The translations under genes and the position numbers were made by a program. From Pontederia crassipes (Eukaryota; Streptophyta; Magnoliopsida; Commelinales; Pontederiaceae): DNA of 64,000 bases. Each line of letters starts with the position of its first letter. The stretch's first letter is position 1. A model generated the notes under the pieces. The model did not search any database and had not been told where the DNA came from. It saw nothing but the letters and a program-made list of their open reading frames with translations. Location of the stretch: assembly GCA_030549335.1 (NCBI GenBank), contig CM060189.1, positions 50,934,917 through 50,998,916 on the forward strand, written 5' to 3'. Below, piece after piece: positions 12,713 through 23,700 of the stretch.

Positions 12713-13150
12713 TCAGAAGAATGATTCCACTATCTAAAATTTAGAAAATAAATCTTCGTGATGAAGGATAAAATTCACTAAATGCCCTCCAATGTTGACA
12801 CTTAGACTTCCTTCAATCTTTTAACTTATTTCACAAAATGTCCTTTCGCTTCGTGCAATTAACAAATGTACGATAATATAAATTATTTACTATTAGGAGA
12901 ACATAAGTAATTTTTAAACTACTAAAAATAGCAATGCTTTTCAAATTTGAATTTACATATTTAATTGAGCCAAATGATATATTCAATTTATTTTTTTTCT
13001 CAATTGAAAACTTTAAAATTGTTCAAACTTGAAATTTATTTTCATAAAAGTATTATCATGTACTTAATCAATAGAAATCACCCCACCATGTATTCTACTG
13101 TACTAATAGAAACCAAAATCAGCTTGTGTTTTACTACACTCAGCACAAGC
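12713..13150. other. Intergenic, no feature seen
   Basis: A+T-rich with only short frames. I see no domain, repeat boundary or RNA gene. Confidence 0.5.
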
Positions 13151-13154
13151 ACCA

Positions 13155-13850
13155 TTAAGGCTCTGTTTGGCATTATTAGTGGTTTGACAAACGGATAGCG
13201 ACTTAACTAACGGATAGCGGATTAACTAGTGGATAGCGGATTAACTAGTGGATAGCGGATGATGATTAGCGATTAGATGTTGTAACAAATAAGTGTTTGG
13301 TAAACTTAACAGTAGAATTAACTGATGAAAATAAAATGACAAAATCAGACATATGACAAAAAAAATTAATTTAAGCACTAATACAAATTGTATTATATAC
13401 AAATAAATTAAATATTTATATCTTAGTTAAATAAAATAAATTTCACAATATAGAAATTTATATTGATAATAATTTTTATATAGTGCACCAATGATATAAA
13501 AGTATTAATTGTTAAATTATTTTTTATTCATTGTTAACATATAAATAATTTGCAATTAATTAAGCATGAATATAAAAAGAAATATAGTTAAATGATTATA
13601 AAATAAAAAATGAGAAAATAATAAGATAAGTTAGAAAGAAATAATGCATTTGAACAAGGGTAAAATTGGAAAATTTTATAAAACGCTAGCCTCTAAACGC
13701 TAAAAGCTAGTTGAAGTAACTTTTCAATATTTTCGTATGAAACGCTAACGCTATTTATTTTTGTCATTTATCAAATAAAAGAATTAGCTTTGAACCACTA
13801 AATGCTACTTGAAACTTTAATTTTGATGTTGCGAAACAGAACATAAGTAT
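13155..13850. mobile_element. Candidate non-autonomous TIR element with internal 19-bp tandem repeat
   Basis: The left end reads AAGGCTCTGTTTGGCA; the reverse complement of the right end reads TTATGTTCTGTTTCGCA. These are imperfect inverted ends of the CTGTTTGG type common in plant hAT-like MITEs. Just inside the left end, about three tandem copies of GGATAGCGGATTAACTAGT occur (about 13191-13255). The inner right side has an AACGCTA-rich part (13680-13760) in inverted relation to the TAGCG motifs. No transposase and no convincing target duplication were found. Confidence 0.45.
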
Positions 13851-14313
13851 ATGCATAATGCACGAAAAGTGCCTATATCTCGAAAGATTGGGCAGGATAA
13901 ATGTATTGCAAGTGGAATTTGTGCTTTATATGGACATAAAACATGATCATTGCAAAGAAAGTTAATTCAATGGTACTGTCAGTTATGAAAAATTAGAATT
14001 AATTTATGAGACATTATCAGCACAGATGTGGTGTTTAAGTGGAAACAATTGGATAAAAGATGTCTCGCAATTTGTCAATAATTTCCATGACATGTTGACT
14101 TACATCTGTCGGCAACACAAATAATGTCACTGAAGGAATAGACAGGAGAATCAATGTTTCTAGGAGTAAGGAGAATGTTGCTGTGAGATTACATGCATAA
14201 AAGTTCTCTTTTATTTCTTAGCAAATGAAAATTGCTCTTTTATTTGAACTATTCTGCACTACTCTTCGGCTACACATTCCTTTTACTCTTTTTTTTTATC
14301 AGTCCGCTAAAGT
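13851..14313. other. Intergenic, no feature seen
   Basis: Unremarkable A+T-rich sequence between the candidate TIR element and the peroxidase relic. Confidence 0.5.
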
Positions 14314-14316
14314 CTA

Positions 14317-15560
14317 AAGATATCTTTTGGAACTCAGTGAGGCGAGCGCAGTTTTACCAGAGTCAAGATGTTTGTCAAAATACGTGAGCTGGTCCTTGAC
14401 GAAGGAAAGTGCAATGGTGGCAGCAATGAATGCACGGTAGTAGTTCTCTAGGTACGACCACTTCTTGCATCGATGCCATATGCGCTCATCGTCCACGTTG
14501 AGAAGCTCCGGCTCCCGATTCATAAGGCCAATCGCTGGAACCCCAATAGATGCGAACCAAACGAAAATAAAAAAAATATTGTAGTAAAAATAATATATAT
14601 AATTATGTTCTATTATCCAATGTTATTATAATCGGACCGGTCATCGAATCGAACGGCCAACTAGGTCGTGGTTGGATCGGTTGGATCGGGTTGAATCGGA
14701 TTTTATTAAAATTCTATTATTTGTAATAATTTTGAAGATATATATAATAAATATTGTAGATAAAAAATAGTAACCTATTAAATTTTAAATATTAACATAA
14801 ATATATTTATTCAGTCTATTTAAAAATATTAATTTATTATTATTAATTTTTATTTATCATTTAATTCTATTAATAATACGTTAAATTTTTTTAAACAAAA
14901 AACCACTCTTATGTTTTATTTTTATTTTACTTTCTTTTTCCTATCTCTTCCTCTCTCTTCATTAACTTTTTATGTTAAATTTTATTTATCATTTAATGTC
15001 ATTAAGTTACCGAAAATCACTCTTTTATCTTTTTCATTCCTTCTCCTCTCTCTTCATTTATTTTAATTCCTTTTTAGTGTATTCCTATCCTTGATTTGAT
15101 TCTGTTGATTCAAATATTTGCTTTCCTTTTGTCTTTTTTTCTTTCCATCTTTTTCTTTCCTTTTAGTGTTATTTGAGTTTTTTTTCACTTTTTTTCAACT
15201 GAATCGGGTTCCACTTTTTTTCGCCGATTCACCGGTTTTTTTCGGTTCAACCGGTTTATTTCTGATCAACCACCATTTCCGATTTTGGCTTCAAATTGGA
15301 CCAGACCAAATGCCGGTTCATGGTTGAATCGATTGAACCGGTCGGTCCGATCCAATTTTAATAACATTGCTATTACTTTGTATCTACCTCTCTTGATTAG
15401 CAACTAATATTAAAGAATTCATACAGGTGGCACTAACGCAAGATGTCACCGTCTCCTTTACGCTCAAGCCATACTTGGACATGAACACGTCGAGCGGCGC
15501 GTCCACTCCAATACTTGACAAAGGCAACGCGTCGTTGGTCATCCGGTTGGTGCCGTGGTG
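14317..15560 (-). pseudogene. Class III peroxidase relic (two exon fragments)
   Basis: On the minus strand, 15560-15425 translates in part to SSIGVDAPLDVFMSKYGLSV followed by KETV. This resembles the stretch just before the distal part of class III peroxidases (ALP.PS..VD.LLD.FASKGLSVKETVAL). The expected following GAHT motif is corrupted to SATC. A second minus-strand fragment, 14523-14317, includes RCKKWSYLENYYRAFIA and VKDQLTY, which fits the later NYYRALLAG...DQ part of the fold. Between them lies an intron position now occupied by a hAT-like element. The haem-ligand histidine regions and both protein ends are missing. The family call rests on motif resemblance only. Confidence 0.42.
14618..15369. 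mobile_element. hAT-like non-autonomous element with long inverted ends
   Basis: The left end reads CAATGTTATTATAATCGGAC and the reverse complement of the right end reads CAATGTTATTAAAATTGGAT. The inverted similarity continues for about 60 bp through CCGGTC / ATCGAATCGA-type sequence, and the interior is T-rich. The flanking 8-mers CTATTATC (14610-14617) and CTATTACT (15370-15377) agree at 6 of 8 bases, consistent with a decayed 8-bp hAT target duplication. No transposase is present. It sits inside the peroxidase relic. Confidence 0.6.
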
Positions 15561-15826
15561 AAGGCCAATTAGTGATATTTCGATATATCTATTTTCATGA
15601 TAAAAATAATAAACAATACGATATACTATTATTCTCAGCAGGAAACTTGCACTGGAGCAATGAGAAAATAAGGAAAGGAGTGAATGGGCACAATGCCCTC
15701 GTCACTGCATCATTTGCACGCTATTTAAGCACTATATTTACGTGGCTTTGAACTCACCAACAGTTCACCATCCACCGCAGCGCCTTCACTCAAAAGGGCC
15801 AGGGCACCTTCATCTCATGATCAACA
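15561..15826. other. Spacer upstream of the LHCB1 relic, TATA-like box
   Basis: Contains GCTATTTAAGCACTATATTTACG around 15720-15742, which could be the old promoter of the adjoining LHCB1 copy (about 85 bp upstream of its ATG). Nothing else is recognised. Confidence 0.35.
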
Positions 15827-16553
15827 ATGGCGACCATGGCCCTCTCCTCCCCGCCCCTCGCCGGCAAGGCCGCCAAGCTTGCACCCTCGCTCGGTTTCCG
15901 AGGTCTTGGACAAGGGCAAGATAACCATGTGTAGCAAGACCAATGGGCAGTGGCATGCCCAAGCTCGTCTCCTCCGACATCCCATGGTACGGACCCGATC
16001 ATATTAAGTACCTCAGCGACTTCTCTGGTGAGGATCTGTCATACTTGACCGGCGAGTTCTTTGGTAGCTACGGTTAGGACATTACTGGTTTCTCAGTCGA
16101 CCCTGAGACCTTCTCTAAGAACAAGGAGCTCGTGGTCATCCACTCCCACTAGGCATGCAATGCTCGGCGAGCGTCTTCTTGGAGATCCTGGCGCACAACG
16201 ATGTCTTCAGTGAGTGCGGTTTGGACTACTTGGGCAACCTGAGCTTGACAATGCTCAAAGCATCCTCGCCATCTGGGCATGCCAGGTGGTCCTCATGGGC
16301 ACCGTTGAGGGGTACCACAGTATCCTGGCAACAGATTCGACCCCCCGGGCCTCGTCGTCGACCCAGAGGCTTTCGTTGAACTCAAGGTGAAGGAGCAAAG
16401 AATGACAGGCTGGTCATGTTCTCCATGTTCGGGTTCTTCGTTCCGGCCATCGTGACTGGCAAGGGATCCATGGAGAACTTGGCCGACCACCTTGCCGACC
16501 CTGTCAACAACAACGCTTGGACCTATGCCACCAACTTCATCCCTGAGAAGTGA
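15827..16553 (+). pseudogene. LHCB1: LHCB1 (light-harvesting chlorophyll a/b protein of photosystem II) pseudogene
   Basis: An intronless LHCB1-like sequence reads from MATMALSSPPLAGKAAKLAP to a terminal stop after [15 protein letters not shown]. Recognisable pieces in different frames include [73 protein letters not shown] and [10 protein letters not shown]. Frame shifts occur near 15900-15930, 16160-16180, 16250, 16300-16340 and 16400. In-frame stops include TAG at 16075 (codon for Trp in GDYGWD) and TAG at 16151. The segment between the first helix and GLDYLG is shortened. Functional LHCB1 binds chlorophyll in thylakoids, but this copy cannot encode it. It lies beside peroxidase and UGT relics. 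Confidence 0.88.
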
Positions 16554-16637
16554 GAGTGCGCCACAAAGAAGTTGTCCTGCTTCAAGAAATGCAGTGACCC
16601 GATGAACATGCAAGAAGATCCCAAGTCCTTGATAAGA

Positions 16638-18858
16638 TGTAACGCCCCCAAATCGACCCCCGCCATGTGGCGAAGACCAACGTGAAGATGCTATATAACG
16701 CTATGACTTGGACTATCATGTTTATCATATCTCAGTCAAGAACTGAGACACGTCAGCGGAAGAATAATAAAATAAAGAAAATAACATAAGTTACGAAAGT
16801 CAGTGGCTACATCATTTCTAAATAAATTTCATAAGGTTTACATCATAGGTTCATAAATGCAGAAGGAAAATAAACAACTAAATATGTCTTGTTGTTCATG
16901 TGCTTTCTCGTCGCCCGTCGCAGCACACCAACTCAATACCATCACCTAGTTCTGTGAAAATCAGATACAGGAAAGGAGGTCCTCCCGTAAGCTTTTAAGC
17001 CTAGTGAGGAATCACATAAGTATATGAATAACTTGAATAGAGAAATCAGAGTAAATCAATGTACTTATCTTGATAGGAGGTGGAGCATGAGATCATCATA
17101 AAATCATAATGTGGATGATAAATAGACATCAATAATCAGTACAATCATGTAAAAATTGATAAACTTGGACTTGAAGACATGGTTGAGAATCATGACATAA
17201 GTACTGATAATAACTTGACTTGAAATTCATGCTTGTTTTACTTATCGAAACGTGCTTGCTTTACTTATCCATGCTTCTTAATATTAAATCATGCTTAGAA
17301 CAATCAGGGTGACTTTAGATGTCTTTAATTCTTGAGGTATGCCGAGCAAATGATACAATCGTGTGCAGGTCAATGGGTGATCAAACCATGATTAAGGGAG
17401 CGACCCTTATATTGAGGCACTTAGCTTGGACTGACAATTCATTATTCATCTTCCATCTTAAATTATTAATCACTTTAGAAACTTATTCCTTGTTGTTCAT
17501 ACAATGGAGGGAATAAGATCATTAGAAGAGAAATCGGTAGATTTCATATCGATAATCAGGAAGAGATCTCGATGAGAATATAGCATTAAACCAGTCATAA
17601 CCATGATCAATCATAAAGAGAAATCAACCAATATTTAAATAGCAATCAAATGGTAAGAACGACAAAATTAGAGGGCGTAACATGAGGGCATGTAGCTTGG
17701 CACGTCCGTGACTCCCTAGTGACACGACCGCGCCAATCTGATGGCACGGTGGTAGAAGATTGACACAGTCGTTAGGACGCAGAAGGGATGGCACGGGCGT
17801 GCCATAAGGGGGCACGACCGTGATGAAGTGTGAATAGATCGATCAGTTCAAAGGGTAGATCGACCGGTACTGTGCTTAGGCGCTTGGCTAAGGATCAGGT
17901 CATGGCACGAGCATGCCAGAGGGGAGGCACGGTCGAGACCGATTGGGAGCTCAATCAATCGGTGCTAACCGATCTTTTACTTGGCATTGGTCGAGCAGTG
18001 GCACGCGCGTACCCACAGTATGGTACGATCGTGACTTCTGTGGCACGGGTGTGCCAGGAGGGTGGCACAACCATGACAACGGGGGTTCCAATCGATTTTT
18101 AACACGAAAATCAATCGAATCACTAACAAAACCATAGATTAATTCCCATGTCCTAACAATCATTAAGGCAAATCAATACAATAATAATCAATTTTTCCTA
18201 CAAGAAATTAATCAAGAAAATTCAAAATCAAGAAGGAACGGAGGAATCAACCAATTTTGCAACCAGAAAGGAAAACAGATCAGTTCATGCATCTTTTCGT
18301 TAGATCTTCGTAACTTTCATTCATTAACATGATCAGATCGTGACAGGGAGTTGATTAGATCTATTCAAAGTTATGCAAGGTAATTTTAATTCACCCACTG
18401 GTTTCGTGTATTTAATCCCTCGTCAATCATTGGCTCGTCCTTCTTGACATCCAAGCATCAATGTGTTCTTCCCTTCTTGGTGGCACTCTCTTGCTGCCAC
18501 AGGTAGTCCACACGAATGAGAATGTGAGAGGAAGAAAAAAAGGTGTCTAGTTCCTATTCATGAGAAGAGGAGAGGAGAGGAGAGAAACCTTCATTTCCAC
18601 CTTGAAGAAGCGTGCTTGAACATGAGGGCAACATGAAGAGATGAGAGATGGAGAGGTACATCTTAGTCCCTGTACTTGAGGAGAGAAAGGGAGGAAGAGA
18701 ATTGAGGTGCTTGTTGTGTGGGGGAAAAAAGGACGTCGTGCGGCGCGTTGGTGAGAAGAAGGGAGGGTTTAGGGGTAGGCGAATCAAAGTTATGATTAAT
18801 GGGCGGGTAAACAAGCCCATTAGTTTATGTTTCTCTCTTTTTTTTTTAAGTTGTTACA
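16638..18858 (-). mobile_element. Solo LTR of a gypsy (Del/Tekay-like) retrotransposon
   Basis: A 2.2-kb block starts TGTAACGCCCCC and ends GTTGTTACA, so it has TG...CA termini within a TGTAAC/GTTACA inverted repeat. Flanking 5-mers are TAAGA (16633-16637) and TTAGA (18859-18863), a near-perfect 5-bp target duplication. No gag or pol lies inside or beside it. About 17690-18080 carries several hairpins built on GGCACGnnCGTGCC. The size and terminus resemble chromovirus LTRs from memory. The minus orientation is chosen because plant LTRs often end GGGGCGTTACA, which is how this one ends on that strand. It splits a region of gene relics. Confidence 0.7.
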
Positions 18859-18894
18859 TTAGATGCATCAAGTGCGTCCCCACCTGCTGATCGA

Positions 18895-19275
18895 GCTTCT
18901 ACCATTAGTATCATCAGTAGTAATCTACGATTGGGGAGTGAAAATCCAGGAGCTCATTGGGTCAGATTACTGGGGACACGACGACATAGGGCATTCATGA
19001 CCGCGACGGCCACGACGCCGGAAGGTTGAAGATGATCCATGGGATGCTGAGATCGTCGGCGAAGCGTCTGGTCTAGCCGAGGAACATGTCGGACATGACG
19101 GCCATGGGTGGATTCAGGCGTGCTCGGGTCGAGCGAAGGAGGGGCTCGTGGAGGTCACTGAGGGCGTGCAGCAGGAGGCAGGACTGATGGAGAGCGAGGT
19201 CATTGGTAGGACCGAGGGTTCGACGGCCGGTGAGTAGGCGAGGAGCATAGAGAGGAGAGGGCAGTTGGCCGGTGT
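18895..19275 (-). pseudogene. UGT89-type UDP-glycosyltransferase relic
   Basis: On the minus strand, frame pieces read LLHALSDLHEPLLRSTRARL, PPMAVMSDMFLG, then a TAG where family members have Trp (FLGWT), then TRRFADDLSIPWIIFNLPAS. This order matches the N-terminal acceptor-binding half of UGT89-like plant glycosyltransferases (L...APL...PPVA.VSDFFLGWT..LA..LGIPR..F.PS). Further stops and shifts follow, and the C-terminal PSPG box is absent. The subfamily call is from motif memory. The fragment is non-functional. Confidence 0.55.
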
Positions 19276-19573
19276 GCTTTTAAACTATCCTTTGAGAAAA
19301 CGATGTCGTTACGTCTTATACACACACAAAAAAGAAGATTTATGAGATTTTAATGGGCATATAAGGAGTTTCAAAACGTTATGTGAGAGGTGCGTGAGAA
19401 TAGATTCATTAATGGGCATGCAGAGCTAGCCATTTAAAATAGAATGAAGTTTAAATGCATATCATTAATTATCGTACGTGTAATTTAGAAATGAAGAAAT
19501 ATGAGAGAGAGGAGAGATAAAGATAGTCTTGTGACTTGTGAGTAATCATTTAGCAACGTCCTGTGAGCAAGTT

Positions 19574-19777
19574 AACAAAGCTTCTAAAAATTTTAGAAAA
19601 AAAAGATAAAAGACATTGGTGACATTTGAACAATTTGAAACGGCTACTTAGTGATTAGCTTTATATAAATATAAGAAACAAAGCTTCTAAAAATTTTAGA
19701 AAAAAGATAAAAGAAATTGGTGACATTAGAACAATTTGAAACGGCTACTTAGTGATCAGCTTTATATAAATATAAGA
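19574..19777. repeat. Tandem duplication, two copies of a 103-bp unit
   Basis: 19574-19676 and 19677-19777 are near-identical direct repeats beginning AACAAAGCTTCTAAAAATTT and ending TTATATAAATATAAG. They differ by a few substitutions (ATTAGC vs ATCAGC, CATTTGAAC vs CATTAGAAC) and short A-run length changes. No ORF. Confidence 0.92.
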
Positions 19778-19779
19778 TG

Positions 19780-20220
19780 TCCTTTCGATCGAAAATATCC
19801 ATTCATGATTATTTCGCTGACGTGATATCTTATTTTTAAAATAAAAATTATATAAAATAATAAACTAATATAAAAATTTTAAAAAAGAGGGGCATGCCCT
19901 CTCTCCCTCTCCCTCTCCCTCTCCCTCCGACCAACGCTTAGGCCCAGGAGAGGAGGGAGCGCAACGCCCATGCGCACGAGGGTGCGGCGCCCCCATGCAC
20001 AGAGGAGGAGGAGGGGCACCGCGCCCCTCCACCTCCTCTACGTGTGGGGCGCCGTTTCCCCTCCTCTTTGGCATCGCAGAGAAGAGGGGAAATGAGTAGC
20101 CACCTCCTATTTTCTTTTTAATTTTTTATATCATTTTAGTGTTTTATATAATAATATATTTTAAAATAAGATGTCACGTTAGCGAAATAATAAAAAAATG
20201 ATTATTTTCGGTCAAAAGGA
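19780..20220. mobile_element. Fold-back (long-TIR) element with GC-rich core
   Basis: The ends are inverted repeats: the left begins TCCTTTCGATCGAAAATA and the reverse complement of the right begins TCCTTTTGACCGAAAATA. The pairing continues through TATTTCGCT(G/A)ACGTGA(T/C)ATC for over 100 bp. The AT-rich arms enclose a GC-rich core (about 19890-20090) with CCCTCTCCCTCTCCC and inverted GGGGCACCGCGCCCC-like segments. Flanking 9-mers TATAAGATG and AATAAGCTA match at 6 of 9 bases, a weak hint of a Mutator-type duplication. The layout matches the element at 58846-59693. The frame at 19865-20074 is an artefact of this core. Confidence 0.65.
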
Positions 20221-20640
20221 AATAAGCTAAAAGATGAGGACGGATTAGTTATAAAGTGAAGTTGAAATATAATGGTGAGAAAATTGGTAAAGATGAAAGG
20301 TAGTTAGTGAATTTTACTCGAATGTAATAGTAAACCTTTCCTAAAATTGGTAACTTTTTTTCTGTGCAGTTCAAAAGCTTTCCGATGATTTCCTGTAAAT
20401 CCGTTTGAAATAAATAAAAAAATAAAAAAATAATTTTAATTTAATATATATGTTTTATCATAGATAAAAAATATAAAATCAGCTCGTATAAATCAATCAA
20501 ATTTGTTAAACAATTAGTACTAACTATCACATAAGAATCATGAGCCCGATCTCCACTCCAAACCGATCTCGACCGTACATGGTCATACATCAACGCCATC
20601 TGATTTATTTCTTCGCCTTTTCTTATTTCAACTGTAGCCC
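20221..20640. other. Upstream region of the DHRS7-like gene
   Basis: A+T-rich proximal promoter region. No definite TATA box was chosen; ATATATATG near 20446 is rather far from the start. The leader probably begins between 20560 and 20650. Confidence 0.35.
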
Positions 20641-20673
20641 CAACTTGTGGTCCTGAAGAGTGAAGACGGCGAA

Positions 20674-20678
<5 letters not shown>

Positions 20679-20718
<40 letters not shown>
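20679..20718 (+). repeat. (GA)n microsatellite abutting the start codon of the DHRS7-like gene
   Basis: About 18 GA units run directly into GCGATG, so the 5' leader of the SDR gene ends in a GA tract. In plants such tracts in leaders can bind GAGA-type (BBR/BPC) factors, but regulation here is inference. Reading frames through it give artefactual RERERE and SLSLSL peptides. Confidence 0.9.
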
Positions 20719-20719
<1 letters not shown>

Positions 20720-20720
<1 letters not shown>

Positions 20721-23700
20721 TGCTGCTCATACTCGCCGCCGCCGTCGTCTCCGCCGCCGGCGTAGCCTTTGCGGTCAAGTTCGCCATTGCCGATGGTTAC
20801 TACCTCCCGCATCCAACGCCCCATTTTGTGCTTTCGGATGTCCTCGTTTCTTATATGATTATTCTGATAATTTTTTCTTTCTTTTTTGAAATTTTTTCTC
20901 AGGGGATTTCACCTTGATCTCAAGAGGTCGGGCGAAGCGCAAAGAAGTGGAGGGCAAAGTAGAGCTCTCGTGATAATCATCTTCAGTTAATTTTTTTCTG
21001 GATTTTATTTTGCATAAATGTAGTTTATTACTAAAAATGGGTGCTTGTGGTGCTTAGGTTGTGTGGATTACAGGGGCAAGTCGAGGAATCGGTGAGCATT
21101 TTACCTGGTTTCGTTAATTTGTTGTGGTCTTGTTAAATTCTGGTTGTCAATTCACGATTAATAGACTAAATTTTACGTTCCAAATTGCTGAATAAGAAAA
21201 TATCGTTTTTGGATTGAATTCGGTAGATGCACATGCGAAGAATGTATTTATAAGATGTCTAGATCCTTCAGTTTATGCATGTTTTATTTATTAACTTTGA
21301 ATCAACTAAAGGTGACTCCAATTTAGGAGCCCATGTTTGAGGCGTGTCAATAAACCGAATGTTAGGTACATGAACATGTATCATTTTTGTGGATCTACAA
21401 TCCGGAAGCTAATTACTAATTTAGTTTGACTTAGTCACAAGAATGAACACATGCCCATTCTAATGGGGAACCTAATACTTTCTCACCTTAAGATTTCTGC
21501 TCATGTGATATTACGTGTGGTTGTAATCATTTGAGTCACTCCTTAACTTGTTAACTCTTTAATGCATTTAACTCAATGCTCGGCTGTGAAGTTAGTACGA
21601 CTATTTTGTTTTTTAAACGAGAAAAGACGACTAGCAAGATGGTAGTCATCCAAGAGTTCCATTAATTAATATGACTATTCTGTTGTTAAATGGGGCCTTC
21701 AAATTCTTCAGATAAATTCTCTTGATGTGACCTGGATACATGTTGATAAGTGTATATATCGTTTATCTCTCATTATTTAATATCTTGATCCTTTTGGGAT
21801 GGATGAGAAGGATCTCCCGACAGTAGGTTTGATTAATCTAAGTTCATGCAAGTGGTTAAAACCTCACTGCTCTTGTTCTTTTGCCTTTAACTTGTCTATG
21901 TATTGACTATGTAGCTGGGACAAGGATAAATAGAGTATGATGATTTCTGTAGGTTTTTGTTCAGTGTTGTCTGCTTGTTGTTACATGGCATTAAGTTGAG
22001 AATTGCTGGAATGTGGTAATTGAGTTTGATAAATGTTGTATGATTAACTATCCCCCTTTCACTCAGGTGAAGTTCTTGCTAAGCAATTTGTTAGCTTAGG
22101 AGCAAAGGTGATACTTTCTGCTCGTAACAAGGTGGAGCTTGAGCGAGTAAGATCTGATATCCTAAGTATGTCTCAATATCCTATGCGAAAGTTGAAAAAT
22201 ATCTCTTCCTTTCTGAAAAAAGTTCAAAAGGGAGTTCATATCAATGTTTATTGGACTTGATGCCCTTTTGCTCTTATTGATGTTAGGTACACATCCAAAT
22301 GCTAGTGTTGAGGTATTGTCTATGGATTTGAGTTCTGGTGAGAACTCTCTTAAAGAAGCCGTACAGATTGCGGAATCATTTTTTTCTAATGCTGGTGTAG
22401 ATTATATGGTTCACAATGCAGCTTTTGAACGTCCTGTAAGGTGTCTTCCTTTCATAAAACATGTTTTTACACTTAAAATATCTTTATATAACTCAAAATT
22501 TGATAAGCATTATACATGATATGCATTTAAGAACATGACATAATCAATGTCTTGCTACTTTCTTCATCTGATTAATGTCCATGACTTCAGAAAAGAAAAG
22601 CTTTGGAGGAAACTGAGGAAGGCCTTCAGGTATACAATATCATTATCTTCACATCTCCTAAACTTGGAATGATCATCCTTTTTTTCCTTAATTAGGCTAC
22701 TATGAACATAAACGTCTTGGGGACAATAACTCTCACACGTCTTCTAGCGCCATCTATGATAAGTAGAGGAAAAGGCCATTTTATTGTGGTACGTTGATCA
22801 TGTTATTTGTGTCTAGTTATTCATTTATTATAAGTATTCTTCTGAATCACTTCTTATAATCTACACTCAGATGAGTAGTGCTGCTGGGAAGGTTCCAGCA
22901 CCAGGTCAGGCTATATACTCTGCTTCTAAGCATGCTCTAAATGGATACTTTCATACATTGCGTTCAGAGGTACTCTTGATATAGTTATCTACCGAAATCT
23001 GACATCTCCCTAGTTTCCATGCAAATTTGACTTATGAGAAATTGAAGTAATTACCCAAAAAGTCAGAAAATGATCTTACGCCTTGTTTTATTGATTTCAT
23101 TTCCAGCTTTACGTCATTTTTCTTTTCTTTTATGCTAATTGTGTGCATTCAAGTCTAAAGTAGCGCGATGTACTCTTCTTCTGGTCTTCCTCTTCACTTC
23201 TTGCATTTTCTTGAATGGACTTCTCCAATCAAGTTTTACCTGTAACTGGAATCTCTCAGATTGTTTTAATTATCATCATTTTACTTGCATGATCAAAGCT
23301 TTGCCAAAAAGGCATTAAGATAACAGTCGTCTGTCCTGGACCAATCGACACATCAACAGTTTCTGGAGCAACTTCATCTGCACAAGTCAGTTCTTTAAAG
23401 GTTAGCTCAAGGACCCCATGATTCTTCTGTTTGTACTTCAGTCAAATATCACTCCTCAGGTGGACAAATGGAACTGTAGTTTGTTTTGGCTCTAAACAGG
23501 ACCCCAAATTTAAATAGTAATATACCTTTCTGGAACATTATGTTTTTTTTTACCATAGATTTTTATAATCACATCGTTTGTGCTCCAAATTTTTTGCATC
23601 AAATTATACAAAAAGTATTGAAGATCTATCTCAGCAAACACATTTAACTGTAAACTAGGTCAATTTGTAGTTCTAAGTTTGTTACATTTACACTAAGAAT

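Noticed and set aside
17690-18085. CRISPR-like array
   Set aside because: The repeats are diverged palindromes with unequal spacing inside a plant LTR; no spacers or cas genes.
20441-20824. 127-codon minus-strand frame with SLSLSL
   Set aside because: Produced by the GA microsatellite opposite the SDR first exon.
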